DNA of 64,000 nucleotides. Origin: Actinernus sp. WN-2022. Its lineage: Eukaryota > Cnidaria > Anthozoa > Actiniaria > Actinernidae. Below are positions 1 to 12,682 of the stretch, piece after piece; the stretch's first letter is position 1, and each line of letters opens with the position of its first letter. Under the pieces are notes generated by a model. The model was given only the letters and a program-made list of their open reading frames with translations. It made no database searches and was not told the DNA's origin. The position numbers and the translations under genes were made by a program. The DNA lies in NCBI GenBank assembly GCA_030867875.1, contig JAOWCC010001634.1, positions 7,115,877 through 7,179,876 of the forward strand, read 5' to 3'.

Positions 1-17
1 CAGATTTTTTTTTTTAA

Positions 18-620
18 TTAAACTAAATAATTTACTAGCAACACAAATAATAATAATATGAAAATAAATAATAAATTGAGCAGTAACTGGTGATGGCTGA
101 TATGTTGAACAAGTGCGGACTTGAATTCATTAACTGTGGGCTTTTCTATAAGATTATTCGGTAACATGTTCCACTCCTTAACAGGCCTTGCAAAGAAACT
201 AAATTTATAAGTATTACTCGAACTACCTAGGTTTACAAAGAGTTTTGGGTGAGAGGATCGAGTAGCACGACTAGGCTTCTGGATATATGAAGGAGTTCCA
301 ATAGCTATCTGCCCATCCATATCCATGATGTTGTGAAAAGTGACCAATCTAGCAATCTTGCGGCGTTCTTCCAAGGATTGCCAGCCGAGAACTTTCTCTT
401 AGCATAGCAAGTTGGTGACCGTTCCCGTCTCATATCTATAGCAACATTTTACAAATCGCGCGGCCCTCCGATGGATGCCCTCCATATCTGAAGATGGGGG
501 TCCCAGACGGTAATGGCATATTCCATGTGCGGTCTGACGAACGTGGTATAGGCCTGGTTTTTGATACTTTCCGGACAGCTGCCGAGGTTTCTTCTCACAA
601 AGCCAGGAGCACGATTAGCT
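18..620 (-). pseudogene. non-LTR retrotransposon RT, C-terminal relic
   Basis: This is the tail of a LINE-type reverse transcriptase read on the minus strand. Positions 374 to 18 give an open stretch with the features found after the RT domain of CR1/jockey-type elements: a 'LEERRKIARL' segment, a basic region, and 'FFARPVKEWNMLPNNL', the usual end block around the W-N-x-L-P motif. Upstream (375-620) other frames give 'RRAARFVKCC' and a 'VRQTAHGICRY'-like stretch, so the copy is frameshifted. The plus strand starts with a run of T at 6-15, which is a poly(A) tail on the minus strand. The copy is 5'-truncated. I cannot name the clade with certainty. Confidence 0.75.
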
Positions 621-811
621 TTGCCAATAATGTTAGTAATGTGAACAATAATAAAACATTAAAACAGATCTCTTTCATAAAAGGAACTTGTATGAACAAT
701 AATAAAGACCTAGAGAATTATATATATTATTGATTGCCGCTGACCTCATCGTTCTAGCTTCTCCTATTTGACTGTTTATTCTTTTCGTTTCTGTCAACCT
801 TAGGTACGTAT

Positions 812-812
<1 letters not shown>

Positions 813-852
<40 letters not shown>

Positions 853-947
853 TCGAGGTCATGACGAACGGACCGAGCGCAGCGAGTTTCGTACGAAATG
901 ACCGAGCCAAATATTTTTCAGTCTGGCTCGACGTAATTCAGTCAATA
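813..947. mobile_element. palindromic MITE
   Basis: The 135-bp unit starts TATTGACTGA and ends with the inverted copy TCAGTCAATA. Just inside, AAAATATTTGGCTCG on the left pairs with CGAGCCAAATATTTTT on the right, so the unit folds into a hairpin. It has no coding capacity and lies between LINE relics. I infer a miniature inverted-repeat element; no target duplication could be fixed. Confidence 0.65.
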
Positions 948-1380
948 GGTTTTTTATCATATGACCATATTTTTTGTAGAACAAACCGCAAAACAGCCAG
1001 AAAAAATTGTGCAGGGCTGGACGGCTTTTTCCGGCTCGCTCACGCCATACACGTCCAGCCCTCGTCACGTGACTTTTGTAAATGGCTTTGAAAGGAAAGC
1101 GCGCGCGGGGCCGTACGGGTCATGTGATAATTCAGCTTATCGCTAATAATAAGCTATTCTGACTAAATAATTACAGTCGTTGCTATCGTTGTTATTATTG
1201 CTGTTGTTTTTCTGTACACCAAATGCCAATTAAGTATTTTCACTTTCTCTGTCCATAACAACCATAGAGCCATATTTTGTGACTCTTGCCACCTTTGGAC
1301 TCACCTGAAATGTAGCCCTTCTCTCTACATGATTACACCTCCCTTTCTAATTCTTTAAGGATGATATTGAATTTTACTTT
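948..1380. other. no gene recognised
   Basis: GC-rich flank of the preceding MITE followed by AT-rich sequence. The short open frames have no family motif. I see nothing else supportable. Confidence 0.5.
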
Positions 1381-3960
1381 TCTATTTTTGACCTTAACTC
1401 TATCATTGACATGAACTGCTCAAAAATAAGTGTTTCAATCCTTTTCTAGATGACCTTAATTCTAGACACCTTCTATTGAACTCTGATATAAATCCCGACA
1501 CTAACATGTTTGCTACTAATTCTAACCTACTTTCCAATTGTGTCTATATTACCTCTAAAGAGTTCAACAATATTCCTCTCTCATCTCCTGACTCCTCTTT
1601 ATTTCACATTAATATCCGGTTTAAAAAGACACTTTGATGACCTTTCTGAATTTCTCTCCTCTCTTAATTTATCTTTTTCAACTATTGGTTCTCTGAAAAA
1701 GACTTGTATAATCTTCCTGGATATTCTTTTCTTTAGAATAATAGACAATATAAAACCGGTGGCGGCGTTGGCGTTGGACTTTATTTAACTTTAAACTTCG
1801 AGCTGACCTTCAATCTCCAGACAGCAAGATATACGAGTCCATTTTTGTTGAAATTCTACAGCCCAAAGGCAACAACATTATTGTTGGCTGCATTTATAAA
1901 CCTCCTGACATTTCTGTTAATGATTTTATAAGTGTATCAATAATGTTTTATCCATTATCAGTTTTGAAAATAAAAATCATACCTTATGGGCGACTTCAAT
2001 ATTAAATAAATATAATTATATTATTCTCAAATTAAAATTTCATGCCAAACTAGCCGATACTGATCATTTCTTTGACATTAATTCACCAAATGAATGTTAC
2101 AATTTATGCTTTTCCTAATCACTTGGCACCTATATCTATAATCTTTTCCCCTCAGAACCGTTTCTTCTGACAGTATCTCTAAACTATCTAAGCCATGGTT
2201 CTCTCCTGGCTTTTCTAACTCTTGCAAGAGGACAAATTATTTATATAAATATATTATTAAATAAATCATACTCTTCTCAATGAATCAAGATATCATAAGT
2301 ACCGAAATAAATACAATTATTAACTTAAAAAACACCTGGTCAATAATCAAACAAATTATCTCTAAGAAACAAATACCACATCTCTTTCATAATTAATATG
2401 AAAGATTCTCTGATCCCATACAAATAGCCACTACATTTAACAAGTTCTCTGCTAATATTGGTCCGACTTTGGCCAGAAATACACCAAGTTCTCAAACCTG
2501 TTACAAATAATTCTTCATAAATGGCTCCCATCCTAATAGTTTCATTCTTACGCCAACTCCTCTTCTATCTTACATTTGTAATTTATCATTCTCTGTTGGT
2601 GAATTCCCTGATAAACTTAAAATTGCCAAGATTCTTCCTATCTTCAAGTGTGACGATGAAAACATGCAATTTCTCCAACTATAGACCCATTTCTATCTTG
2701 CCTTGCTATTCTACATTAATTGAAAAACTTGTCTATTCTCGCTTCCCCTAATTCTTTGTGAAGTACGGTATTCTTAATCATCATCAATATGGTTTGAGAC
2801 AAAATTATTCTACTTACATGGCTGTTCTCGAACTTGTTGACCACATATTTCAAGGCTTTGAAAAATGTATTTACGGTTGGTATTTTTGTTGATAAAAAAA
2901 AAGCGTTTGAAACTGTCGATCATTGAATTCTTATCGAAAAACTTAAATTTTATGGCATTCGTGGTAATCCTCATTTTGCCTGGATTATTAGTTATCTCTA
3001 TTTATAATAGACAACAAGTTGTATAATACCAAGTTATATAATATTATCAAATGTAGAGTTCCACAGGTTCAGTGCTTGGATCACTTCTTTTTCTTATATA
3101 TATCAATGACCTTTTTAATTCTTCAAAGCTCTTATCATTTATCCTCTTTGCAGATGATACTAAAAAAAAATTAGTTACCAATATCCTTCTTCACTCATTG
3201 ATATTGTTAATTGTGAACTTGTTCATGTTTCTTCTTGGTTTAATGCTGATAAACTAACACTTCATCCTGACAAAAAAGTAAACCCCATGATATACACATC
3301 ACCATTAATGGCACCTCGATTACGAGAGTACAAAATGCCAAATGTTTAGTAATTATTATTCATGAAAATATTTTATAGAAACCTCATATTGACACAATCT
3401 ATGATAAAATGTTTAAAGTAATAGGTGTTATTGTAAATCTAGCCAATATATCGCCTCCGAAACTTTAACGACTTTGTACAATGCTCTTTTCGTTTTACCA
3501 TAATATCTCAACTACTATACTGCAACCTTAATTGGGCATCTACCTATTCTTCCCACATTGACCCTCCAGTCTTCAAAAAAGGTTCTGCGTGTTATTACAC
3601 TCTCCTCCACGTACTCACACCAAACCTCTATTTCTCAGTCTCGATATTCTACCTATTTCTTCTATCTGCAAATTCCAAACATCATGCTGTTTTTTCTCAT
3701 ATAAATAATTTACTACCCGCTGCTCTCTCTCTTCTTTTTCTTTTTAACTATGAATGGCATGCATGATTACTTTACTCGTTCAAGGCCTAATCTCCATAAA
3801 CAATTTCTTAAACACCAATTTTCTATTCGTTCACAGGCACCTACTATCTCCCCCTCTCTCTTCGCAACTCTTTAAATATTGCTAATTTCAGAAAGAAACT
3901 TTTTTTTTTACCTACATGATAGCTAGTACGTTTTATATATATTTTCCTTAATAAAACCTT
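1380..3960 (+). pseudogene. CR1/L2-like non-LTR retrotransposon, decayed
   Basis: Pieces of an ORF2-type polyprotein (endonuclease then reverse transcriptase) lie in order on the plus strand across changing frames. At about 1600-1640 is 'FHINIR', followed by a lysine-rich 'LKRHFDDL' segment typical of the APE endonuclease start of CR1-group LINEs. At about 2560-2720 is a 'NYRPISILP' block. At about 2890-2990 is a motif-A region, 'KKAFETVDH', then 'KLKFYGIRG'. At 3090-3160 come 'LLFLIYINDL' and 'FADDT', the catalytic YADD-type box. 'SWFNADKLTL' follows at about 3230. Many frameshifts and stops make it nonfunctional. Toward 4175 the sequence becomes AATAAA-rich, probably the 3' UTR. Confidence 0.8.
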
Positions 3961-5060
3961 ATCAATACTGTTAATACCAGTGTTATCATTTAATAATTAT
4001 TTAATGATTGTAGTTTTTTTTCTATGCAAAAAATGTTAATTCAAAATACAGGCAATAAGGCATATGTTAATAAGCAGGTTTTTATTTATTTATTTAAATT
4101 TGTAAACTATAGCTATTTTGTGTGTGTATATGTTTGATTTTCTTTCCATCTTGTAAAATAAATATTGTAATCACCAACTGTCTTTACTGACCATAAGCCA
4201 TTTAAGCCTCTGGCTTTGGCCTTTCTTCAGTTTTGCATGTTTCCGAATGTTCCGGAATTAATTTTGTGTACAAATTTATTTTATCTGTACGAATTAATTT
4301 GATCTGTATGACTTATTTTCGACACACCCCACAATCTATTGCGGTACGGAACTGCGTGCGGCAAATCGCAGTCATGGCGGAAGATGCCTCATCATGTCAG
4401 CGGAACTCCCTCGCGCCCGAACCTCCACGCGCCAGCGAGATGTGCCTGAAAATGTGAGGATTGGATGGCCTTCCCAAACTGTCACTTGGCAGCTCATTCT
4501 GCGCCAGCCTGATTTTGGGTTGAATGTCTTGTCTTTTCACGAAGTATCTCAAAACCAAAGTTTTTTTTCCAGGAATTTTGACGTAAATTTACGCTAGCTT
4601 TGACCTCCCTTTATTTCTGGCTAATATTTTATAATGAAAGCCTTAGCAAAATGAGAAAATGCAGACAATTATCTGTGATTTGAGTGAAAAGATGACGCAA
4701 TATGAATACAGCATTTTGAAGTTCAAAGTATTTTTTTTTATTTTTCCGTTTTTTTTCCTCAACCTTTTGCTCTGATTTATCTTTATTGTACCAGTTATTT
4801 TTTTGTTTTTAATCTTTATTTTTATATAATTTATCGTTATTTTCGGGTCGTTACTTCAGTTCAGATAATTGGGAGCTCCGCTTTTAGGCTGCCTAAATAT
4901 ATATTAAAGTTGTACGAGAAAGAAATGAGCAAGGTTTTGCGCTTTTCCTTCAAAATTAGCCGATTCAACTAATGCTTCATGTCCTACACTAGTACCAGTG
5001 GATTTTGGATACCTGCATTCATAAATCATTAGAAAGTATTGTTTGCCTGGAATTTTATTT
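3961..5060. other. no gene recognised, AT-rich
   Basis: The first 200 bp may be the LINE 3' UTR. At 4868-4905 is a segment containing GGGAGCTCCGC and TAAATATATAT; a rough inverted counterpart lies at 44477-44515, so it is probably an end of a dispersed repeat. No coding signal is visible. Confidence 0.45.
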
Positions 5061-5086
5061 ACCCCGCTTCGGCGAGGTAAATATTT

Positions 5087-5123
<37 letters not shown>

Positions 5124-5314
5124 AGCTAGCTAGTATATACCACACTGCAGGTGATAGCCAGCGCCAAATAGTTATTCTATTTTGTCAAATGGACAAAAAC
5201 TCGCGCGAAGTGATCGCTACTTCGCTCGGAGGTGAATATGAAATCATATTTACTGTTTGAGTAGCCAATCAGAGCGCGCGAAAAGTGATATTCACTGGTA
5301 TGGTATATACTAAT
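5061..5314. mobile_element. dispersed MITE, copy 1
   Basis: This unit recurs at 52930-53178 in the same orientation. Shared landmarks are GGTGAATAATTGTTTTAG, GGACAAAAACTCGCGCGAAG, a CACTGTTTGAGTAGCCAATC-like block and TGATATTCACTGG. The inner core begins TAGTATATACCA and ends TGGTATATACTA, so it has terminal inverted repeats. It encodes nothing; the class is unknown. Confidence 0.7.
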
Positions 5315-5401
5315 TATATATAACAGTAAACAATACTTGCTAATGATGTTTGAAAAGAAGCGTATGTAAATGTTCGGTTTAGCCATTCGCACGAGAAGTC
5401 A

Positions 5402-5477
5402 TTTCAAACACGAATTGTGTTTTATTGTTTTCTCGATATTTGGAATCCCTGATGAAACACTACAATTCGTGTTTGAA
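5402..5477. repeat. short inverted repeat
   Basis: TTTCAAACACGAATTGT at the left is matched by ACAATTCGTGTTTGAAA at the right, with about 35 bp between. This could be a hairpin or the core of a small foldback element. Confidence 0.6.
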
Positions 5478-5861
5478 ATAGTACGGAAAATATTATTTTC
5501 GCTTACGTCTTCGATCGAAGAGTGCACGAAACTATTTCAAGTTTCAAAATATTGCCGAGCGCACGCACCGAACACAAAGGTCAAAGTTTTCGCGCGCTGA
5601 AAGGTGATTGGCTGTTACTTTAACATCGCCATTTTAATTGGATCGCGCCGTTATACAGAACTTTTAAAGTATGTTAAAAACCGGTTTGAAACCGGTGAAA
5701 AAGGCGTGTACATTTGACAATTCCACTCGTGTTTGTCCGAAGTTGAACATGTACTGTAAACGTCCTCCGATCCTCGACTTAAAGCTTTCGTTCTCGAGCA
5801 GGTAAAAGTTATTCGAACATAGCCTATTAGCTTCTCCTCCACCCAATGCTTTTGATCAATT

Positions 5862-6020
5862 CAGGGCCGTAGCGCCCTTAGAGGCCGGGGGGGCTCGTGC
5901 CCCCCCCAAATGTTTTCCAAAAACAAACAAACAAGGTACCTGGCCCCCTCGGAAACCCAGGGATTAGGTTGCGAAATGACTTTGTGCCCCCCCAGTTTTT
6001 CAGGGCATGCTACGGCCCTG
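5862..6020. mobile_element. hAT-like MITE with 5-bp duplication, copy 1
   Basis: The 159-bp element has termini CAGGGCCGTAGC and GCTACGGCCCTG. It is flanked on both sides by CAATT (5857-5861 and 6021-6025). The CAGGG termini resemble those of hAT elements; a 5-bp duplication is shorter than the usual 8 bp but occurs in some hAT-like groups. A second element with very similar ends and length lies at 46512-46668. The assignment is inference from ends and duplication length. Confidence 0.75.
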
Positions 6021-6025
6021 CAATT

Positions 6026-8084
6026 AGAAACCTTCGACAATCCGACATACTTTCGATTGACTGATTGTCGTACAAAAGTTAAAACACCGTTGATTAAGGT
6101 ATATTGTCCAATTGCATCGCGAATCAAGAAAATAGCAATTCATTTACACTGGAACGCCCAGATTCCAAAGAAAATATGTTGTGCGCGCGCGACAAAAAGA
6201 ACCAAATATGAAAATACTAGGCACATAAAATAGGCGTAATTTCTTAACCCTAACCTTTAGCGGAGGAGACGACATCTGTGGAAAGCCCTAAGACTCCAAG
6301 AAAGACTAATATAAATGCGGTCTTGTGATTCATGACTCGTGGTGAATCACATTTCGTTTCCTTTTTTCTTTCGTTGTTCACATAGTTGTCATCTTTACTG
6401 GTGCCATGTTCTTAATGAAGATAATTGTTCGACTGTGATGTCATAGAATACTTTAAAACTTTTTCAGTAATTAGTTTTAATAGATACACACTGATTCATA
6501 ATTAGAAGACACATCATAACTTTATTTCAGCTATGACCAAATTAAAGCTCTGCGCAAACGAGGAAATATTGTGGCGGAAACATTTGTGCATTGCAGCGTT
6601 TCCCAAAATATTTCCACGTTTGTGTACCAAATTTGCACAACAAACGTTTCCCCGTATGCTCGCTGAAGCAACCCCAGGACAGTGTTACATATGTCGCGCA
6701 AATTTACTAGTTTGTTTCTCGTGAAATGGTTCTTGGTTTACTCAGCCAGACAGCAAATCATTCTTTTTTAATTAACCCAAGAATTCTCGTTTGCGCTACC
6801 CCGGTGCGCCATAGGTTCTATTTCCTTTCTTCGTGGACACTCCTTCGCGGCCTTAAACGACAGCAAAACACGCCTGGCTGGGGAGAGCGTCTAGAACCCA
6901 GGGTACGTTTGCGCAGGCCTTAATCCATTTTCATTTTATTGAAAACGTAGCAAACGTATATTTTCCGACCACACTGCAGTTTTGATATCGTTTTCGCCCG
7001 TCCATACTAATACTTTTTCATTTGACAACGATAAAGCTAAGGCTGCGCATGTCTAGACAGTTGTATACATTAGTTTTACTGACACATCACTCGTGCCTTT
7101 TCGAAAACCGTTTTTGTCGTCCACACTAAAACGATAAACCTCCACGTTGGGAAGCGTTTTCGAAAACATATTAGTGTGGACCGAAGGCCAAAAACACAGT
7201 TTTGCATGATACCTCACACCGTTAAGATATAGGGAATTGAGAAATATGTTCAGTGACAAATTCAAAGAGGTTAGAGTGGGTAATTTGTTGCTGCAGTTAC
7301 TTTGGGAAAATCCAAATCCGGATTCTTTAATTACTGATCTAAAAACAGATTATCGATTTTTGGACAATCAAATTCGAGATTTTGAATCAGAAAAAATACT
7401 TCAAGGAAGAGGTTTTTGGATGAATCGAAAACCGGCTTTCTTGTTTCTGTTGCTGTAATTTCTTTTTGACGGATCATTTAGTAGTAAAACGTGCGGTATT
7501 GACCCATAGTTCACGTGATGGTTCACTCCCATACGGTCCATGCCCTCACAGCCGATAGTTGATTGTTATCGGCACCAAATGCTTTTAGGTTAACGTGTTT
7601 TATGTGGGGACGGGCGATGATTTCATGGATTTTACCAAAGAAACAACCAAACAATCTCGTCAGTATGAATTTAGTGCATTCACATCATGCGCTCGTGATT
7701 TGTGATTCGCGGGTGGACCATCAGGTTATTGATAGGGGGAGGTCTGTGCAAATTTCCCCAAAATATCGAGCAATTTATCTCTTCTGATTCCAAAAAGAAA
7801 ATACGAGCAATAACCGTACAAGCTTAAACAATTGCGCAAGGTTAGAAGCAGACAAAACATATCAGTCGGGGAACTAAGATTGACGCTACCCCCATCAACA
7901 ATTATCTAATGGTCCTTCCCTTAATTCAACAATTAGTTTCTATCATCTATTAGTAGAAACCAACTGGCGTTCTATTGTGAATCTTGCTATCTGATTGGCT
8001 AAGCTACTCTATCTATTCAGCGATAGATACCCAGTAGTGAAAGAGGTTTCCAAAACCAAAACAACGGCGTCCAATTCGTGTTTC
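6026..8084. other. no gene recognised, degenerate repeats
   Basis: The stretch 6540-6700 repeats words such as CGGAAACATTTGTG and ATTTCCACGTTTGTG. The stretch 6960-7200 holds GTCCACACTAAAACG and its inverse near CGTTTTCGAAAAC, which looks like decayed inverted-repeat elements. An open frame at 7237-7458 has no recognisable motif and I do not call it a gene. Confidence 0.45.
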
Positions 8085-8749
8085 AGTTATAAACCCAAAA
8101 AATAATATTTTTAAATTGAAATTTTAAACCATTATTTAGAACTTAAAGCAAAAATGGGAGGCTAAAACTCGACTGTAATCTTTTTACGGCCTTTCAAAGT
8201 TGAGAACCAGAACATGTGTCCGTCAGTTTTCAATTCCCTTTGGGGGCCTGGAGACAAGTGACCTGCATGTGACGAGTATGTAGTAAGGCGTCCTTCCAAT
8301 TCCATACAAACATCTTTTATTTCTGCGACTCTTGCGGCATTTCATTGGATATTTATCATGTGGTGAGCTTGTGACCAAACTTGGTAAATTTACTAATTTC
8401 GATGTACGCTTTCTTGTGATGGAGTTTATTAGACTATAATAGGCATTTCTCCTTTTTGAATCTTTTTCTTATTCAGATTTTCCAACTCCTTTGAGAATAC
8501 CAAGACAATGGTCTAAATTAGAGGAACAAAAGAAACCGTGCAAAGGATTCTGGTAGTTGCAGTAAAATGACGCCCGATTGAAGCGCTGACTTCCAACTGG
8601 AAACAGGGAGCCCAAAAGGGATGTTTTCGCTAATTTTGACGCCACTAAAATCGTCGAAGTTTAGTTTTTTCACTTTTATTTTTTCGAATTCTTAGTCAGG
8701 TCGCTATACATAATCGATGTAAAAAATATTTTTTGGGGTTATAGGCACT
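8085..8749. mobile_element. inverted-repeat element with AAGTGCC end
   Basis: The left part, GTTATAAACCCAAAAAATAA, is roughly inverted at the right end, where AATATTTTTTGGGGTTAT is followed by AGGCACTTTAA (to 8753). The end word AAGTGCC next to TTAA also occurs in the elements at 9492 and 21332. I infer a noncoding element of about 670 bp. The left border is uncertain. Confidence 0.4.
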
Positions 8750-8753
8750 TTAA

Positions 8754-9491
8754 CATTGAACACTAGTTGGCTTCTACTTATCAAATTCATTAATAATTCA
8801 TGAAGCAGAAACAAAGGAAATCACAGCGATAAGTGATCTGTCAATCTGATACAGATTTCGTCCTGATTTACATAAACTTTTGCTTCAATTTTCTCGGCCA
8901 AAATAACTCGCCAAAATAACTGAAAGCATGACTCTATACATCTAGACGTTTGATATTCGCGTCCATGCTTTATGCGATTTACAAACTCTCGCTTTCAGCT
9001 CGAGTTTGTAAATCCCATAAAGATCGTCCGCTCATCCTTTATCTAGTACCTAAAACAATTAGACTACTCGCTTTCAGTTTCTATGGCTATGCCCCTCGTC
9101 AACTAATAGCTGTTATATTCAACTGAGATTCCCAGCAACATAATCAAGGTGTGAGTCGACCATGGTGAAAAACAACGTCTTTCAATACATTGTGTGGTGA
9201 TTTGGTTAAAATGGTAACTGGTTTCTCTAAAACGGAAACTAGTGTTGGTGCGCACCGTTCTGCGGGAAGTTAAACACGGCTTCTATGAACCTTCACGCGG
9301 GTTATTTGAGCTTGGAAGGACTAGCTAGCGCTCGAAACATCAGCTACAATTCGTTTCTTTCGACGGTTAGCTTATACCGATTTTAATATGAACTCTTAGT
9401 TGATAAAAGCCGTCTTGTCTTCGATTTGGCTAAAGGCTTACGGCCGGCCTGTAACCACTGGTTCTGTGCAAAGTTAATCTACAGTAGGAAC
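8754..9491. other. no gene recognised
   Basis: AT-rich sequence between two inverted-repeat elements. No open frame with family motifs. Confidence 0.45.
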
Positions 9492-10019
9492 TTAAAGTGC
9501 CTATAACCGTTCTTGCAGTTTTTATAGCTATGAACCTATGAAGAAAGTTTTGGTTTATAGTAAATACTTTATGTCTACGCTTGTTTGAAGTCGTGTAAAT
9601 TTTACCTTTCCTGATCCATGACCGCGTAAGTAAAAACCTGGGTCGATTCCTGTATAGACGTCATCTTGACGTCATATAATTAATTCGGCTTTGCAATCAT
9701 TTGAAGAAATACTTAACATGTTGACTTAAATTACTTTTTTCTTTACTAACAACTCACAAACTGTGTATATTTTCTATGCATCGATGTTGTTGTGATAGAA
9801 AGGCGCCATGGAGAATAATGCATTAATGAGATGACATCTACCCTGGTATCGACCCAGGCTTTTACTTACGCGGTCATGGGTCAGGAAAGGTCAAATTTAC
9901 ACGATTTCAAATAAGCGTAGAACATTGAGTATGTAAACCAAACCTTTCTACACAGAAGTATTCAAAACATTTCGAAGGTTCATAGCTATAAAAATTACAA
10001 GAAGATTCCAAAGTGATAA
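9492..10019. mobile_element. long-TIR foldback element
   Basis: Two arms of about 145 bp face each other (about 9505-9650 and 9855-10005). Landmarks are TTTTTATAGCTATGAACC, TCGTGTAAATTT, ACCTTTCCTGA and CATGACCGCGTAAGTAAAA in the left arm, each found inverted in the right arm. The left border is TTAAAGTGCC; the right reads TTATCACTTTGG when inverted. It is noncoding and resembles a long-TIR MITE. Confidence 0.7.
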
Positions 10020-10029
10020 CAAGGTCTAC

Positions 10030-10262
10030 AGTGCGAGCTGACAGCCGACGAGAGCCGGGTAGTACAAGTCGTAAGCGCTTCGCCTCTCATCTCCCGGCTG
10101 TGACCCGATTTCGATTCCCGATCGCGGCGCCACATGTGAGTTTGTTGGTATCTCGCCCTTGCTCCGAGGGTTTTTCTCCGTGTTCTCCTCTACAAAACCC
10201 GATATGCTAAATTTCAATTCCATCTGTGGTGAATGCCGGGTTGTTTCAGTTCCCGTTAAAAA
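10030..10262 (+). mobile_element. tRNA-derived SINE, diverged copy
   Basis: It shares with the better copy at 10424 the stretch from CGCGGCGCC through TTTGTTGGTATCTCGCCCTTG, GAGGGTTTTTCTCC and the tail words ATCTGTGGT and CAGTTCCCGTTA. The A-box half is strongly diverged. It is noncoding. Confidence 0.7.
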
Positions 10263-10423
10263 ATAATACCACCACTATTTTACTGTAAGTAGAAGGAGTT
10301 TGATCACAAAGAGCATGTGCTCACTGGAGAACTCGAAGAATCAAATCTTGGAAATTATTATGGAGACAAAATAATAAGGAATTGTTACCAAATAAATATA
10401 CCTTTATCACGCAGCGGCAGGGG

Positions 10424-10665
10424 AGCCGGGGTGGCGCAGTGGTTAAGCACGCCTCTCACCCCAGGTTCGATCCCCGGACGCGGCGCCATATGTGAGTAGA
10501 GTTTGTTGGTATCTCGCCCTTGCTCCGAGGGTTTTTCTCCGGGTCCTCCGGTTTTCCTCCCTCCACAAAAACCGACACGCTAAATTCCCATTCGATCTGT
10601 GGTTTAGCTGGGAACTGGCTTTGATCAGCTCCCATGGTTGTTTAAGGTCCAGTTAGAAATTCAGA
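10424..10665 (+). mobile_element. tRNA-derived SINE, best copy
   Basis: The head carries a pol III A box (GTGGCGCAGTGG, 10431-10442) and a B box (GGTTCGATCCC, 10464-10474), spaced as in a tRNA, but the cloverleaf 3' half is replaced by a SINE body (GTTTGTTGGTATCTCGCCC, then TCCGGTTTTCCTCC, ATCTGTGGTTTAGC and TTAGAAATTCAGAG). Other copies lie at 10030, 14893 (-), 33965 (-), 37973 and 42028. The head shows the internal promoter type. Confidence 0.85.
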
Positions 10666-12400
10666 GCCATTCATTTTGGCTACAAACAGTAGCCTTTACA
10701 GTAGCCTCGTTCCCAGGTTCCTACTCGGTCGTCTCATCATGCAATCGCCAATTGATTTTTTTTCTTCAAATTGGCGGCTGGTTTGACTTCCGAGTTGGGG
10801 ACCGAAGTAGTGACGTCGCAATATCGATCCAGTCGCTCGTAAACGAATAGTCTGGGGACAAGGCTACCTTTACACTTCCAGCCTCATCTCTGCCTCGAGG
10901 TTTTTATTCTCCTGGGACACTACATGGCCACTGAATGATCTATGAAGGTCGATAAAATAACTTGACGGCCACTCTCCCCACCCCCCTTATTTCTAAAGGA
11001 TGGATTGCTAGAAGACGCGAAGTAATACCTGCAACTAATAAATCTCTAGAAAACGAGGTCGACGAATTTGCCACTACCCGTATTTTACGACCCGATTACC
11101 TCACTGGTAATACCGACTTTGTTTTTGCTGAAACAGCTACTCATTTAGGAACCAAATGACATTTGCATTGATAGAGAAATGGCGATCCGTTTGGCGGTTT
11201 TCGGTTTAATAATTGTGTTCTAATTATCATATTTGGAGAAGTCTTAACAGTAAAATTTGAGGAAAAGAGGAAAACTTACTAATTATTTCGTTGCAGCCAT
11301 TTATCTGCGAATGTTTATTCATGTCATAATCGGAGGGCACTGTGAGAACCTGCCACGAGAACCAAACACTCTAGCTGTCAATCAGCGACTATATTGGCAA
11401 GACGTAATATCAAAGGAGCCCGAGTTGAAATAGGGATCATTTTATGAAAGAGTTTTATTAAATTTGAATCAGTAATTGATGTTTTACATATCTAACTATT
11501 CACCTCACTGTGGTTATTACTGTCACTTCTCTTCACAGCAAGAACCGTATTACCCTTATAAGTGTGGTGTTATGTCTCTGAAACAGCATGAAAAAGTTCC
11601 CAAGCTCGCACGTGTTCTTGAATGGACTGTGAGCTAAATACACGTACGCTAACGTGAATAGAACGTATAGAGCTTACTCTGAACATCATTTATTCTGTTG
11701 TAGCTACTAATCTTTTTTCTGCGGTTTGGCTAAAATTCTTTTTTTTAGTTTTAATCTCATTTGCTGTATACAAAGCTAGAAGCAAGAAGAGACAAATAAC
11801 TCAGGATAAGATAGAACCTACTAAAGCAATAAACAAGATCTTAGTGCTATTAAAATATAACTAACGTGTTACGGTAAGGCGCAATCACTCAAAAGATCAC
11901 TTTCTCAACATTTTTGTGACGAGCCACAGTGTTTTTTTATAAAGTGAAATTCAAATTAATTTCATTTCAATAGCAATGATACGCCTTCTCGCCCAGGCAT
12001 GTAGTCTAGATCACTTAAAGAGAATCACATGTATTAATTACCGTCAAGCCGAATATAAATGTTGAAAATTCAGCTTCAGCTCAAAAGAAATGAAAACTGA
12101 GGTAGTTCTTAGCTAGTTCATCAGTTCGTAGTTTTAAAAGTTTCAAGTCGTGCTTAAAGTGAGTAAAAAAAGGTTAGGATGGAGTGAACTTTCTCGCTTA
12201 GAGAGAGTCGTGCAAACTGCTTTTTTTGGTTGCATGCAATGTTACTCTACTACGGAACACCCTTTTCCGGCAAAAGAAAAATACCACTCGTGTATCACAC
12301 AGATATGAAATAATAGATTAGAAAGATCTAATTGCATTTAATCCATATGAATACGTGCCGCTTTGGCGACTTCCTAAGGCTAAGTAAGTACGTTACTCAT
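10666..12400. other. no gene recognised
   Basis: AT-rich sequence with short open frames only. I found no domain motif, splice-bounded exon or clear repeat. Confidence 0.4.
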
Positions 12401-12406
12401 TTTATT
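12401..12406 (-). terminator. possible poly(A) signal of the protease gene
   Basis: TTTATT on the plus strand is AATAAA on the minus strand, 277 bp past the protease stop codon. Such hexamers are common by chance in AT-rich DNA. Confidence 0.3.
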
Positions 12407-12682
12407 CAGTCAAATTTCTAGAATGTTTTGATGGAACACCTGCAATCAGCCGGCACTCAAAGCTGCCTTTTCTTCAAAAAAACAAGAACGTCAAAATTCC
12501 AATCTACTTTATCTATTTTATGGAAATCAATGTCCTTTGTCATTCTTTTTTGGAAAACTCCAAGAATTATACGGCGTTTGCTCTCCTTACGTTTCCGAAG
12601 AAAAAATACAATTATACGGCCACTGAATGCGTACTTCGGTACTTCTGTCAGTAATTTGTGATTACCACCGAGTTAGTTCCCC

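Noticed and set aside
7237..7458. 73-codon plus frame
   Set aside because: Protein-like composition but no motif, in a region of decayed inverted repeats.
10424..10500. Functional tRNA gene
   Set aside because: A and B boxes are present, but no acceptor stem closes, and the sequence continues into a SINE body found at five other sites.
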